Assembly: GCA_001770355.1 (NCBI GenBank)
Contig: MEQV01000274.1
Coordinates: 421-11,000, forward strand
Length of the DNA stretch: 10,580 nt
Direction: 5' to 3'
Source of the DNA: Betaproteobacteria bacterium RIFCSPLOWO2_02_FULL_62_17
GTDB lineage: Bacteria; Pseudomonadota; Gammaproteobacteria; Burkholderiales; SG8-39
The translations under genes were made by a program, and so were the position numbers. Shown here piece after piece: positions 1 through 8,116 of this stretch; position 1 is the stretch's first letter, and each line of letters starts with the position of its first letter. The notes beneath the pieces were generated by a model, which saw only the letters and a list, made by a program, of their open reading frames with translations, ran no database searches and had not been told where the DNA came from.

Positions 1-45
1 AATAGAACTTTTCAGCGAACGATCGCAATGATAGCCTGAGCCATG

Positions 46-65
46 GGGGGAGTCTGAATTCCCCC
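46..65 (+). other. short GC stem-loop in the leader
   Basis: GGGGGA at 46-51 can pair with TCCCCC at 60-65 around an 8-base loop. No T-run follows, so it is a poor intrinsic terminator, and no upstream gene can be identified in the 45 bases before it. It may be the 3' end of an upstream transcript or a leader structure of the molybdoenzyme operon. Bases 1-139 hold no recognisable gene. Confidence 0.25.
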
Positions 66-82
66 TGCAGTGGCCCTCTGCG

Positions 83-98
83 GCGTCGCCAGCGACGC
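83..98. promoter_or_regulatory. perfect 7-bp dyad, candidate operator
   Basis: GCGTCGC at 83-89 and GCGACGC at 92-98 are perfect inverted repeats separated by two bases (CA). The 2-base spacer is too short for a good RNA hairpin, so a dimeric protein-binding site is the more natural reading. It lies about 40 bases upstream of the large-subunit start. No convincing -35/-10 pair was found, and the regulator is unknown. Confidence 0.3.
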
Positions 99-124
99 GG
101 GCAGCGGCTCGGGAATAGCTTCGC

Positions 125-130
125 AGGGAG
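125..130 (+). promoter_or_regulatory. ribosome binding site of the large-subunit gene
   Basis: AGGGAG lies 9 bases before the ATG at 140. It supports that start, and therefore supports the N-terminal extension as a translated part of the protein. Confidence 0.6.
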
Positions 131-139
131 AACCAGACC

Positions 140-529
140 ATGAATGTCGCCCAGATCAAGTTTTCGGTGCTGCTGTATGGAATGCTGCAGGCGATCCGCT
201 TCATGGCGCGCCGGCATCCGAAGTTTGCCGAGCGGCTCAAGGAGAAGAATTTCACCGCCCAGATGAAGACCGCGGACAACGCGGTCGGGCGCTACTTCAC
301 CTTCCGCGACGGGAAGATCCTGTCCAGGCGGGGCCTACATCCCGCGCCCGATGTCGTCGTCGGCCTCGCCACGGCCGAGCTGGGGGTGCGCCTGTTCAGC
401 TTGTCGGTCGATCAGCTCGAGCGCATCGAGGCGATGAAGAACTTCAACCTCACCGCCAAAGGGCCCGACGCGCTGGTGCTGTGGTTCACCCAGACGCTCA
501 ACATGATGCTGGCGCTGGAATGGGAATTC
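140..529 (+). other. SCP2-like N-terminal domain of the molybdoenzyme
   Basis: Residues 1-130 precede the part that aligns with the transhydroxylase. The run [17 protein letters not shown], then a charged strand with FRDGKI, a strand PDVVVGLAT, and a final [17 protein letters not shown] is the usual order of bacterial SCP2 domains, which form a hydrophobic tunnel for sterols, acyl chains or other lipids. The match is by eye, not by profile search. It could instead serve as a membrane-contact or dimerisation module; the first 25 residues are moderately hydrophobic ([16 protein letters not shown]). Confidence 0.6.
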
Positions 530-3139
530 GGCACGGACATGGGCAACGGCATGCGGCGCTACGTCTCCAACACCAACGGCGGCCCGATGTTCGTCTATGT
601 CAAGGACGGCAAGATGGTGCGCGTGACGCCGATCGAATTCGGCGACGACGATGCGGCCACCTGGACCATCCATGCGCGCGGCAAGACGCTGACACCGCCG
701 CGCAATACCACGATGGCGCCCCACTCCATGGTGTCCAAGGCGATGGTCTATTCCCCCGACCGGCTGCTCTACCCGATGAAACGCGTGGACTTCGATCCCA
801 AGGGCGAGCGCAACTGCCAGAATCGCGGCATCTCCGCTTACCAGCGCATCAGCTGGGACGAGGCCCTGGACATCGTCGCCGGTGAAATCAAGCGCGTCAA
901 GCGCGAATTCGGCCAGGGCGCAGTCATGGCCAACCACGGCTCGCACCACACCTGGGGCAACATCGGCTACTACCTGAGCGCCGCGTACCGGTTCTTCAAC
1001 GCCATCGGTTACACCCGCGTGATGCACAACCCGGACAGCTGGGAAGGCTGGTACTGGGGCGCCATGCACCACTACGGCTATAGCATGCGCCTGGGCCAGA
1101 TCGAGACCTACAGCGGCGTCGAGGACCTGCTCAAGGAAGCCGAGATGGTGGTGTTCTGGTCGGCCGACCCCGACACCACCAGCGGTTCCTATTCGGCGTT
1201 CGAGGGGACGCCGCGGCGGCAATGGCTGCGCCAACTGGGCATAGAAGTGGTGCATATCGACCCTTATTACAACCATACGGCCGCGCTGATGGGCGGCAAA
1301 TGGATCGCGCCGCGCCCGGGCACCGACGCCGCGCTGGGCATTGCCATCGCCCATGTCTGGATCACCGAGGGCCTGTACGACAGGAAATTCGTCGAGAACC
1401 GCTCGGTCGGGTTTGATAAATGGCGCGATTACATTCTCGGCAAGGAGGACGGCATTGCCAAGACGCCCGAATGGCAGGAGCCGGAAACCGGCGTGCCGGC
1501 CAAGGACGTGCGCGCGCTGGCGCGCCGCTGGGGAAAAAAGAAGACTTACCTGGGCGCCGGCGGATGGGGCAACGGCCACGGCGGCGCCTGCCGCAACGCC
1601 AACGGCATTCAATGGGCGCGCGTGTGCGCCTGCCTGATCGCGATGCAGGGCATCGGCAAGCCGGGCGTGAATTTCGGCAGCGTGCAGTGGGGCACGCCGA
1701 TCGACGTGCGCTTTTACTTTCCCGGCTATTCGGACGGCGGCATTTCCGGCGACCTGGAGAACACCGGCATGTCGATCAGCCTTTACCAGCGCACGCCGCA
1801 GCTTCCGACGATCAATCCCTCGTCGCAGAAAATTCCGCGTTTGCGCATACCGGAGGCCATTCTCGAGGGAAAGACAGAGGGTTACCCGTGGAACGGGAAG
1901 ACCATCGAAGGCCAGATGCAGAAATTCACCTATCCGGCGCCGGGCCACGCGCCGGTGCAGATCCTCTACAAGTACGGCGGCGCCTCGATCGGCACCATGA
2001 GCGATACCAATCGCTACGTCAAATCCTATCGCACCGACAAGCTGCCGTTCGTGGTCAACCAGTCGATCTGGTTCGAAGGCGAGGCGAAGTTCGCCGACAT
2101 CCTGCTGCCGGCCTGCACCCAGTTCGAGCGCTGGGACATCAGCGAGTTCGGCGGCACCGGCGGCTACGCGCTGCATGCGCAGACGCAGATGAACCACCGC
2201 GTGATCCTGATGCAGCACAAATGCATCGAGCCGCTGGGCGAATCGAAGTCCGATATCCAGATTTTCACGGAACTGGGCGCGAGGCTGGGCCTGGGCACCT
2301 ATTTTTCGGAAGGCGTGAATGAACTGGATTGGGTGAAGCGGGTGTTCGACGGATCGGACCTGCCCAAATTCATCTCCTGGAAAAAATTCCTCAAGAAAGG
2401 CTACTACGTGGTGCCGCCGCTGCCCGAAGGGCAGCGCGACCCGGTTTCGATGCGCTGGTTCTACGACGGCGCGAAAAAGGAGGTGCCCGAACCGCACCCG
2501 CTGCCCGGCGACTATGGCGAGGAATTTCTCAGCGGGCTGCAGACACAATCGGGCAAGTTCGAATTCGAGTGCAACAGCCTGAAGCGTTTCGATCCCGACG
2601 ATCCGGAGCGCCCGCCGATAGTGAAATACAGCCCGTCATGGGAAGGCAGGCAGACCAAGGAACTGTACGAGCGCTATCCGCTGCAGTTGATCACTCCGCA
2701 CACGCGCTTTTCCTATCACACCCTGGCCGACGGCAAGGACACGCCCATCAACGACATCGAGGAGCACCGCGTCAAGATCGATGGCTACGACTACCTGGTG
2801 CTGCGCCTCAATCCGCACGATGCCGCGGCGCGCGGCATCCGGCAGAATCAGCTGGTCAAGATTTTCAACGACCGCGGCGCCGTGCTCTGCGCGGCGCGGC
2901 TGACCGAGCGCCTGCCCCACGGCGTGGTGCATTGCTACTCGGCCTCCGCCGTGTATGACCCGATCGGCGAACCCGGCTACTCGGTGGATCGCGGCGGCTG
3001 CATCAACAACCTCACGCCCAAAAGATCCATCGCGGCCAAAACCAGCGGCACGGCGGCCAATTCCTGCCTGGCGCAGGTGGAAATCTGGGACGGATCGGGC
3101 GCGCTGCGCCCCGCAGTCAGCGCAGGAGCCGCATCATGA
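140..3139 (+). CDS. SCP2-fused molybdopterin oxidoreductase, transhydroxylase/resorcinol hydroxylase-like large subunit
   Basis: This 999-residue protein is a catalytic subunit of the DMSO-reductase superfamily. From about residue 140 on it closely follows the large subunit of Pelobacter pyrogallol-phloroglucinol transhydroxylase (about 875 residues, as I recall). Shared blocks include [18 protein letters not shown] (from 225), GSHHTWGN (267-274), NPDSWEGW (297-304), FYFPGY (525-530) and WFEGE...[15 protein letters not shown] (from about 644). H269, D299 and S300 match His144, Asp174 and the Mo ligand Ser175; Y530 or Y526 probably matches Tyr404. The C-terminal pterin-binding domain starts near 846. 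As in that family, there is no N-terminal FeS motif and no Tat signal, so it should be cytoplasmic. Residues 1-130 are extra and look like an SCP2 lipid-carrier fold ([27 protein letters not shown]). The ATGA overlap with the next gene ties it to its FeS partner. The family is secure; the substrate is not known. Confidence 0.88.
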   Translation: MNVAQIKFSVLLYGMLQAIRFMARRHPKFAERLKEKNFTAQMKTADNAVGRYFTFRDGKILSRRGLHPAPDVVVGLATAELGVRLFSLSVDQLERIEAMKNFNLTAKGPDALVLWFTQTLNMMLALEWEFGTDMGNGMRRYVSNTNGGPMFVYVKDGKMVRVTPIEFGDDDAATWTIHARGKTLTPPRNTTMAPHSMVSKAMVYSPDRLLYPMKRVDFDPKGERNCQNRGISAYQRISWDEALDIVAGEIKRVKREFGQGAVMANHGSHHTWGNIGYYLSAAYRFFNAIGYTRVMHNPDSWEGWYWGAMHHYGYSMRLGQIETYSGVEDLLKEAEMVVFWSADPDTTSGSYSAFEGTPRRQWLRQLGIEVVHIDPYYNHTAALMGGKWIAPRPGTDAALGIAIAHVWITEGLYDRKFVENRSVGFDKWRDYILGKEDGIAKTPEWQEPETGVPAKDVRALARRWGKKKTYLGAGGWGNGHGGACRNANGIQWARVCACLIAMQGIGKPGVNFGSVQWGTPIDVRFYFPGYSDGGISGDLENTGMSISLYQRTPQLPTINPSSQKIPRLRIPEAILEGKTEGYPWNGKTIEGQMQKFTYPAPGHAPVQILYKYGGASIGTMSDTNRYVKSYRTDKLPFVVNQSIWFEGEAKFADILLPACTQFERWDISEFGGTGGYALHAQTQMNHRVILMQHKCIEPLGESKSDIQIFTELGARLGLGTYFSEGVNELDWVKRVFDGSDLPKFISWKKFLKKGYYVVPPLPEGQRDPVSMRWFYDGAKKEVPEPHPLPGDYGEEFLSGLQTQSGKFEFECNSLKRFDPDDPERPPIVKYSPSWEGRQTKELYERYPLQLITPHTRFSYHTLADGKDTPINDIEEHRVKIDGYDYLVLRLNPHDAAARGIRQNQLVKIFNDRGAVLCAARLTERLPHGVVHCYSASAVYDPIGEPGYSVDRGGCINNLTPKRSIAAKTSGTAANSCLAQVEIWDGSGALRPAVSAGAAS

Positions 3140-3999
3140 AAAAATGGAATCTTGTCATCGACGTGCCGCTGTGCTTCAACTGCAATATGTGCGCGCTGTC
3201 GTGCTGCGACGAATATCACGGCAACGAATTTCCCGGCTATGCGGCGGAAATGCCCAATCGCGGGCATCGCTGGATCGACATCAAGCAGCGCGAGCAGGGC
3301 CAACTGCCGATGGTCGAGGTCAGCTATCTTCCGGTCACCTGCAATCACTGCGACGACGCGCCCTGTATCAAGGCGGCCCGCGACGGGGCGATCACCAAGC
3401 GCGCCGACGGCATCGTCATCATCGTGCCGGAAAAGGCCAGGGGCCAGCAGCAGTTGGTCAAAGCCTGCCCTTACGGGGCGATCTGGTGGAATGAAGAAAA
3501 GCAGCTGCCGCAGGCCTGGCCGTTCGACGCGCACCTGCTCGATGCGGGCTGGAAGCAGACACGCGGCTCGCAGGTGTGCCCGACGCACGCGATGCGAACG
3601 CTGCATGTCGAAGACCAAGAGATGCAACGCATCGTCAAGGAAGAGGCCCTCGAGGTTCTGCACCCCGAATATGGAACGCGGCCGCGCATCTATTACAAAA
3701 ATCTGGCGCGCTTCTACAAGGTGTTCGTCGGCGGCACGCTCGCCGGGAACATCGACGGTGTTACCGATTGCATCGAGGATGCCACCGTGGTGCTGGAAAA
3801 GGACGGCAAGACGCTGGCCGAGGCGCGCAGCGATGCCTACGGGGATTTCCGCTTCAACGGGCTGAAGCAGAACAGCGGCGCCTACCGGCTGCGGGTGAGC
3901 GACGCGCGCTTCGGCGAGAAGGCCGTCGATTTCGACCTGGGCCAGAGCATTTTCCTCGGCACCATCGTGCTCGAGCGGCCCGGCGTCCGGGCGGCCTGA
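3136..3999 (+). CDS. transhydroxylase-type FeS small subunit with one cluster motif lost
   Basis: This 287-residue electron-transfer partner of the upstream molybdoenzyme overlaps it by 4 bases (ATGA) and has AGGAG at 3124-3128. The ferredoxin-like part has C13/C16/C19/C23 (plus C24), then C69/C72/C77 in [10 protein letters not shown]111 in CPYG and C148 in CPTHAM. The three-cluster transhydroxylase subunit has a CxxC just before the AHLL segment; here those positions are W128 and D131. On my alignment C13-C16-C19-C148 and C69-C72-C77-C111 make two [4Fe-4S] clusters, and the third is gone, leaving C23 unpartnered. The YYKNL segment (from about 194) and the beta-sandwich from about residue 200 ([13 protein letters not shown]...GDFRFNGL) match the extra C-terminal domain of the same family. 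It has no membrane anchor. The family assignment is strong; the cluster count is inference. Confidence 0.87.
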   Translation: MKKWNLVIDVPLCFNCNMCALSCCDEYHGNEFPGYAAEMPNRGHRWIDIKQREQGQLPMVEVSYLPVTCNHCDDAPCIKAARDGAITKRADGIVIIVPEKARGQQQLVKACPYGAIWWNEEKQLPQAWPFDAHLLDAGWKQTRGSQVCPTHAMRTLHVEDQEMQRIVKEEALEVLHPEYGTRPRIYYKNLARFYKVFVGGTLAGNIDGVTDCIEDATVVLEKDGKTLAEARSDAYGDFRFNGLKQNSGAYRLRVSDARFGEKAVDFDLGQSIFLGTIVLERPGVRAA

Positions 4000-4023
4000 G
4001 GCATATATAGCGAGGGGTACGCA

Positions 4024-4047
4024 TAAAATGGAGTGCAGTCCACTTTA
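4024..4047. terminator. candidate bidirectional terminator between convergent genes
   Basis: The two arms 4024-4032 and 4039-4047 form a 9-bp stem around a 6-base loop. On the minus strand, serving relA, all nine pairs form if one G-U wobble is allowed, and the 3' arm ends in TTTTA. On the plus strand there is one A-C mismatch and the 3' arm ends in CTTTA. The GC core is only TGGA/TCCA, so the stem is weak. A wider dyad, GAGGGG at 4012-4017 with CCCCTC at 4054-4059, surrounds it. The position between two converging stop codons fits a shared terminator. Confidence 0.45.
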
Positions 4048-4057
4048 CTCAGCCCCC

Positions 4058-6274
4058 TCAGCGCCGCGCCGCCGCCGCCACCCCCGGCACCGCGCCCACC
4101 AGCGCGAGGGTTCTGCGCAAGTCGTCCAGCGAGGCGACATTGACGGTCAGAAAGTGCGTGGCGGCGCCATCGCGGCGGTAGCTTTGCGAGCCGGCGACGC
4201 CGATCTTCTCGCGCGCGAGCACCTCCATGATGTCGCGCAGCAGGCCCTGCCGGTCGCTGGCGCGCACGGCGATGTCCACCTGGAAGGCGGGGTCGCTGCC
4301 CAGCCGGGGCGCCCAGGCAGCCGGCAGCAGGCGCTCGGGGTTGCGCGTGGCCAGATGCGCGAGGCTGGCGCATTCGGCGCGGTGCACCGAGATGCCGCGC
4401 CCGCGCGTCACGAACCCGGTGATGGGGTCGGGCGGCGCGGGTTTGCAGCAGCGCGCAATCTGGGTCAGCAGGCGGTCCACACCCACCACCAGGATGCTGC
4501 CCTGTGCCCCTGTTGCCGGCTTTTTTGCCGCAGGGCGCGGCTCGGGCGCGGCGGCTTCGCTCTCCCCGCGTAGGGCCGCCTGCACCTGGCGCAGACTGAC
4601 CTCGTCGCGGCCGAGCGCGGCATAGAGGTCCTCGGCGCGCTCGAAATCAAGCGACCGGGCGATGTCGTCGTGCTTGACGCTGGTGCGGCCTTCGCGCTGC
4701 AGTTCCCGCTCCAGCACCGCTCTGCCCGCCGCGATGGTTTCGCCCAGTTCCAGGGCGTTGAACCACTGGCGCACTTTATTGCGGGCGCGTGAGCTGGCGA
4801 TGTAGCCCAGCGCTGCGTTCAACCAGTCGCGGCTGGGGCCGGCTGCGGCACCGGTGGCCCTGGCATTGGCGGTGATGATCTCGACGCGGTCGCCGTTTTT
4901 CAGTTTGTAATCCAGCGGCACGATGGCGCCATTGGCCTTGGCGCCGCGGCAGCGGTGCCCCAGTCCGGTGTGCACGGAATAGGCAAAGTCCACGGGGGTC
5001 GAGCCGCGCGGCAGGTCGATCACCTGTCCCTGCGGGGTGAGCACATAGACGGTGTCGTCGAGCGCGGCCTTCTTGAACTGCTCCACCCAGTCCGAGGCAT
5101 CGACCACTTCGTCGCGCCAGGCAAGCATCTGGCGCAGCATCGCGATCTTGTCGTCGAAAGGATCGCCTGATTTCCTGGCGCCTTCCTTGTAGCGCCAGTG
5201 CGCGGCGACGCCGAGCTCGGCATAGCGGTGCATTTCGTGAGTACGGATCTGCACCTCCAGCGCGCGGCCGTCGGGGCCGATCACCGCGGTGTGCAGCGAG
5301 CGGTAGTAATTGCCCTTGGGGCGGGAGATATAGTCGTCGAATTCCTTCGGGATGGGCTGCCAGAGATTGTGCACCACACCAAGGGCGGTGTAGCAGTCCT
5401 TCAGTTCCTCCACCAGCACGCGTATGCCGCGCACGTCGTAGATCTCCTCGAAGGCGAGATTTTTGGCGCGCATCTTGTTCCAGATGCTGTAGATGTGTTT
5501 CGGCCGCCCGCTGAGCTGTGCGCGCACGCCCGCGGCGTGGAGTTCGCGCCCGAGCGCCTCCACGGCGGTGGCGAGGAAGCCCTCGCGCTCGCTGCGGCGT
5601 TCATCGAGCTGGCCCGCGAGCTGCTTGTAGAGCCCGGGATCCAGAAACCGCAGCGACAGGTCTTCGAGCTCCCATTTCAGTTGCCAAACGCCCAGGCGAT
5701 TGGCGAGCGGCGCATAAAGATCGAGGGTCTCCTGCGCGATCTCCCGGTGCTCTCCCCCGGGCAGTTGCGCGAGGTAACGCAGCGTCTGGGTGCGGCTCGC
5801 CAGGCGCAGCAGCACCACGCGCACGTCCTCCACCATGGCGAGGAACATCTTGCGCAGGATTTCCAGCTGCGAGGCGCGGCCGGGGGATTTCAGCGCCTGC
5901 GCGTCGCGGCTGCGGATCACCACGCGCAGCTCGTTCAGGGTGTAGATGCCGGCGACCAGTTCGGCAACGGTGGCGTTGAAACCGGTTTTCAGTTTTTCGC
6001 CGGATTCATCCAGGTAGCTCGGAACCGCGAACAGCAGGCTCGCCGCGCGCGCGTCGCTGTCCAGGTTGAGCGCTGCGATGCAGCCGGTCATGCCGATGGC
6101 GTGCTCGAGCGCATCTTCGCCGGTGGACAGCAGCTTGCCTGCATATAGCGGCGCCGCGTAATCCCAGGCGCGCGCGACCATGGCATGTTCGGCAGGCGCC
6201 AGGCCGGCGCACAGGGCGTGCGCGCCGTGGGCGGAAGTTTGAGCGGCGGCGGACATGGTGGGTAAAGTGGCCAT
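4058..6274 (-). CDS. relA: RelA, (p)ppGpp synthetase with inactive hydrolase domain
   Basis: This 738-residue long RSH protein makes the stringent-response alarmone from ATP and GDP/GTP on stalled ribosomes. The N-terminal hydrolase domain (about 40-170) is degenerate: where SpoT/Rel proteins have the HD and ED pairs, it reads SLLFAVPSYLD (79-89). The synthetase domain (about 235-365) is intact: GRPKHIYSI (256-264), YDVRGIR (279-285), EFDD (311-314), YRSLHT (324-329), and E340 before VQIRT. EFDD is the acidic ExDD signature of RelA rather than the RxKD of SpoT. TGS follows at 407-469, the Cys/His zinc-finger region at 608-638 (C609, C610, H631, C635), and the C-terminal ACT/RRM at 664-733. 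No good Shine-Dalgarno lies before the ATG at 6274, so a start at M7 is possible. It follows the metal exporter gene by 68 bases and converges on the FeS subunit gene. A separate SpoT is expected elsewhere. Confidence 0.93.
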   Translation of the reverse strand: MATLPTMSAAAQTSAHGAHALCAGLAPAEHAMVARAWDYAAPLYAGKLLSTGEDALEHAIGMTGCIAALNLDSDARAASLLFAVPSYLDESGEKLKTGFNATVAELVAGIYTLNELRVVIRSRDAQALKSPGRASQLEILRKMFLAMVEDVRVVLLRLASRTQTLRYLAQLPGGEHREIAQETLDLYAPLANRLGVWQLKWELEDLSLRFLDPGLYKQLAGQLDERRSEREGFLATAVEALGRELHAAGVRAQLSGRPKHIYSIWNKMRAKNLAFEEIYDVRGIRVLVEELKDCYTALGVVHNLWQPIPKEFDDYISRPKGNYYRSLHTAVIGPDGRALEVQIRTHEMHRYAELGVAAHWRYKEGARKSGDPFDDKIAMLRQMLAWRDEVVDASDWVEQFKKAALDDTVYVLTPQGQVIDLPRGSTPVDFAYSVHTGLGHRCRGAKANGAIVPLDYKLKNGDRVEIITANARATGAAAGPSRDWLNAALGYIASSRARNKVRQWFNALELGETIAAGRAVLERELQREGRTSVKHDDIARSLDFERAEDLYAALGRDEVSLRQVQAALRGESEAAAPEPRPAAKKPATGAQGSILVVGVDRLLTQIARCCKPAPPDPITGFVTRGRGISVHRAECASLAHLATRNPERLLPAAWAPRLGSDPAFQVDIAVRASDRQGLLRDIMEVLAREKIGVAGSQSYRRDGAATHFLTVNVASLDDLRRTLALVGAVPGVAAAARR

Positions 6275-6289
6275 TCGGACAGCGTTGCA

Positions 6290-6303
6290 GCAATGATTAT
6301 TGC
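6290..6303. promoter_or_regulatory. AT-rich dyad upstream of relA
   Basis: GCAAT and ATTGC form a 5-bp inverted repeat around GATT in the 68-base gap between the exporter stop and relA. On the minus strand the dyad contains AATAAT, which could be a weak -10 element for a relA promoter, but no matching -35 is clear. The gap has no terminator, so relA may also be read from the metal operon. Confidence 0.2.
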
Positions 6304-6342
6304 ACGCGCACCCCGCTCTACCAGGTTGCGGATAGGCGCAGG

Positions 6343-7329
6343 CTACTTCGCGCCCGGGTGCAGCACGCAGGAATGGTTGGTGGTTCCCTGCTCCACCTGC
6401 AGCGTGCTGTGATGCACGGCGAATCGCTCCCGCAAAGTGAGTATGATCTCATCGACAAAAGCGTCGCCCGGGTAGCCATCCGGCATCACCAGATGGACTG
6501 TCAACGCGCTCTCCGTGGTACTCATGCCCCAGATGTGCAGATCATGGACATCGGTGACACCCGGGCATTCGCGCAGGTAGGTTTCGACCAGTGTCACGTC
6601 GATGTGCTCAGGCACGGCATTGAGCGCCAGTTGCATGGAGCGGCGCAACATTTCCCAGGTACCTGCGACGATGACGGCCACGATCACCAGACTGATCGCC
6701 GGATCCAGCCAGTACCAGCCGGTCAACATCATCGCCACACCGGCAAGCACCACGCCCAGGGAGACCGCCGCGTCGGCGGCCATATGCAGGTAGGCGCCGC
6801 GAATATTCAGGTCGCCCTTGCTTGCCTTGGCGAACAGCAGGGCCGACAGGCCGTTGATGACAATGCCCACACAGGCGACCAGCGTGACAGTCAAACCCGC
6901 CACTGCGGGAGGCTGCGAAAAACGCTGCAGCGCCTCCCATGCCAGAGCGCCGCACACCGCCAGCAGAAACATCGCATTGGCGGTCGCAGCGAGGATCGAG
7001 CTGCTGCCCAGACCATAGGTAAAACGCTTACTCGGCGCCCTGCGGCCAAGAATCGCTGCGCCCCACGCGAGCAGCAGTCCCAGCACATCGGACAGATTGT
7101 GCCAGGCGTCGGCCAGCAGCGCCGTGGAATTGGCGATGAAACCATAGGCCAGTTCGACGACGACAAAAACCGTATTCAGGACAATGGCGATGACAAATGC
7201 GCGGCCGTGATTGAGCGCAGCGCGGTGGTGATGACGGCCACCGCGGTCAGAATGGGCTGCGGGGTCGTGGTGGTGGGCATGGGCGTGGCCATGCTCCCGG
7301 GCGTGGTCCTGGTCGTTTTGATGTTTCAT
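6343..7329 (-). CDS. His-rich cation diffusion facilitator (Zn/Co-type metal exporter)
   Basis: This 328-residue inner-membrane antiporter moves a divalent cation out of the cytoplasm against protons. The N-terminal tail has 13 histidines in its first 41 residues. Six membrane segments follow (about 43-230). H77/D81 in ADAWHNLSD and H182/D186 in HMAADAAVS give the HD-HD metal site typical of the zinc/cobalt branch (CzcD/ZitB-like), rather than the DD-HD of YiiP. A second His-rich stretch such as CzcD-type proteins may carry between helices 4 and 5 is absent. The cytoplasmic C-terminal domain (about 238-315) keeps HDLHIWGMS and HHSTLQVE. The start codon shares its A with the permease stop (TGATG), so translation is probably coupled to an importer permease, an unusual pairing. 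Family certain; metal inferred to be zinc from the neighbours. Confidence 0.92.
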   Translation of the reverse strand: MKHQNDQDHAREHGHAHAHHHDPAAHSDRGGRHHHRAALNHGRAFVIAIVLNTVFVVVELAYGFIANSTALLADAWHNLSDVLGLLLAWGAAILGRRAPSKRFTYGLGSSSILAATANAMFLLAVCGALAWEALQRFSQPPAVAGLTVTLVACVGIVINGLSALLFAKASKGDLNIRGAYLHMAADAAVSLGVVLAGVAMMLTGWYWLDPAISLVIVAVIVAGTWEMLRRSMQLALNAVPEHIDVTLVETYLRECPGVTDVHDLHIWGMSTTESALTVHLVMPDGYPGDAFVDEIILTLRERFAVHHSTLQVEQGTTNHSCVLHPGAK

Positions 7330-8114
7330 CAGCTTGCTGCCCCATCGGCTTCAATGATGCCGCTGCGCTTTCCCAGCAACAGGGCAAGCAATGCGCCGCT
7401 TGCCGCCATGGCGCACACGATCATGGCGCCCGAAGGCAGATCGGTGAGCGCCGAAGCGGCAAGGCCCGCCACGTAGCCGAGCACGCCCACGCCGAGGGCT
7501 TTCAACATGCGCCGCGCGCGCGAGTAGTAAGTCGCGAGCGCGGGCACCACCAGGGTGGCGAACACCAGGTACAAGCCCACCAGTTGCACCGAGACGGTTA
7601 CCACGCAGGCAAACAACACATAGAAACCGACGCGGCCCGCGCGCTCGCGCAGCGCGTACCAGAGCGCGAACATGACCGCGTACAGGCCGGCATCGGCAAG
7701 GATGCGCTCCCAACCCACCCAGAGTATCTGGCCGGACAGCAATTCTTTGAGATGTTCGCCGCCTTGCGGATTGCTGGCAAGCAGCAGGATTGCCGCGCTC
7801 GAACCGAGCACGAACACCACGCCGATGGTGGCTTCCTGCACTTCGGGCCAGCGCCGCTCCGTCCAGGTGAGAAGCAGGGCCCCCGCGAGCGCCGCGGAAA
7901 ACGCGGCGACCTGCACCGCCGCCCCATGCGGCTCCCAACCGAGCACATCGGCAAGGATCACGCCCACGCCCGCGATCTGCGCCACCGCGAGGTCGATGAA
8001 CACAATGCCGCGCGCGAGCACCTGCATGCCCAGGGGCACGTGCGTCGCGGTGACCAGCAGTCCCGCTGCCAGCGCCGGCAGAAGAATACCGAGGTCGAAT
8101 GAGCTGAGATTCAT
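7329..8114 (-). CDS. ZnuB-like metal ABC transporter permease
   Basis: This 261-residue integral membrane protein of the ABC-3 family (ZnuB/MntB/TroC type) would form the inner-membrane channel for a divalent metal delivered by the upstream binding protein. It is hydrophobic throughout, with about seven or eight segments. GIVFIDLAVAQIAGVG (36-51) sits where the family has its SHAALPG-like helix, and the SNPQGGEHLKELLSGQ loop (114-129) is also typical. The ATG at 8114 lies in an ATGA overlap with a 25-codon mini-ORF and has no Shine-Dalgarno of its own (upstream bases are CCTGTACCAA), so translation probably depends on coupling. Its first eleven residues are echoed in that mini-ORF. No ATPase gene is in the window. 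Metal specificity (Zn or Mn) cannot be fixed from sequence; zinc is favoured by the neighbours. Confidence 0.9.
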   Translation of the reverse strand: MNLSSFDLGILLPALAAGLLVTATHVPLGMQVLARGIVFIDLAVAQIAGVGVILADVLGWEPHGAAVQVAAFSAALAGALLLTWTERRWPEVQEATIGVVFVLGSSAAILLLASNPQGGEHLKELLSGQILWVGWERILADAGLYAVMFALWYALRERAGRVGFYVLFACVVTVSVQLVGLYLVFATLVVPALATYYSRARRMLKALGVGVLGYVAGLAASALTDLPSGAMIVCAMAASGALLALLLGKRSGIIEADGAAS

Positions 8115-8116
8115 TT
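8083..8116 (-). repeat. direct repeat, copy B (start of the permease gene)
   Basis: This 34-base stretch contains the permease start codon and first eleven codons. It matches 8157-8190 at 29 of 34 positions, 74 bases apart. It is the functional copy, since the long reading frame continues from it. Confidence 0.8.

Noticed and set aside
70..885. 271-codon plus-strand open frame overlapping the start of the large subunit
   Set aside because: It has an Arg/Ala/Gly/His-rich composition and runs in a different frame from the conserved SCP2-like and molybdopterin sequence.
335..2548. 737-codon open frame antisense to the molybdoenzyme gene
   Set aside because: It lies fully opposite a gene with clear family motifs, its product is low-complexity (His, Arg, Ala, Val rich) with no recognisable domain, and such frames are common opposite GC-rich genes.
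4028..4573. 181-codon plus-strand open frame after the small subunit
   Set aside because: It is antisense to the 3' end of relA, has no ribosome binding site of note and no family resemblance.
5198..6148. 316-codon plus-strand open frame opposite relA
   Set aside because: It is antisense to the conserved RelA domains and has no coherent motifs.
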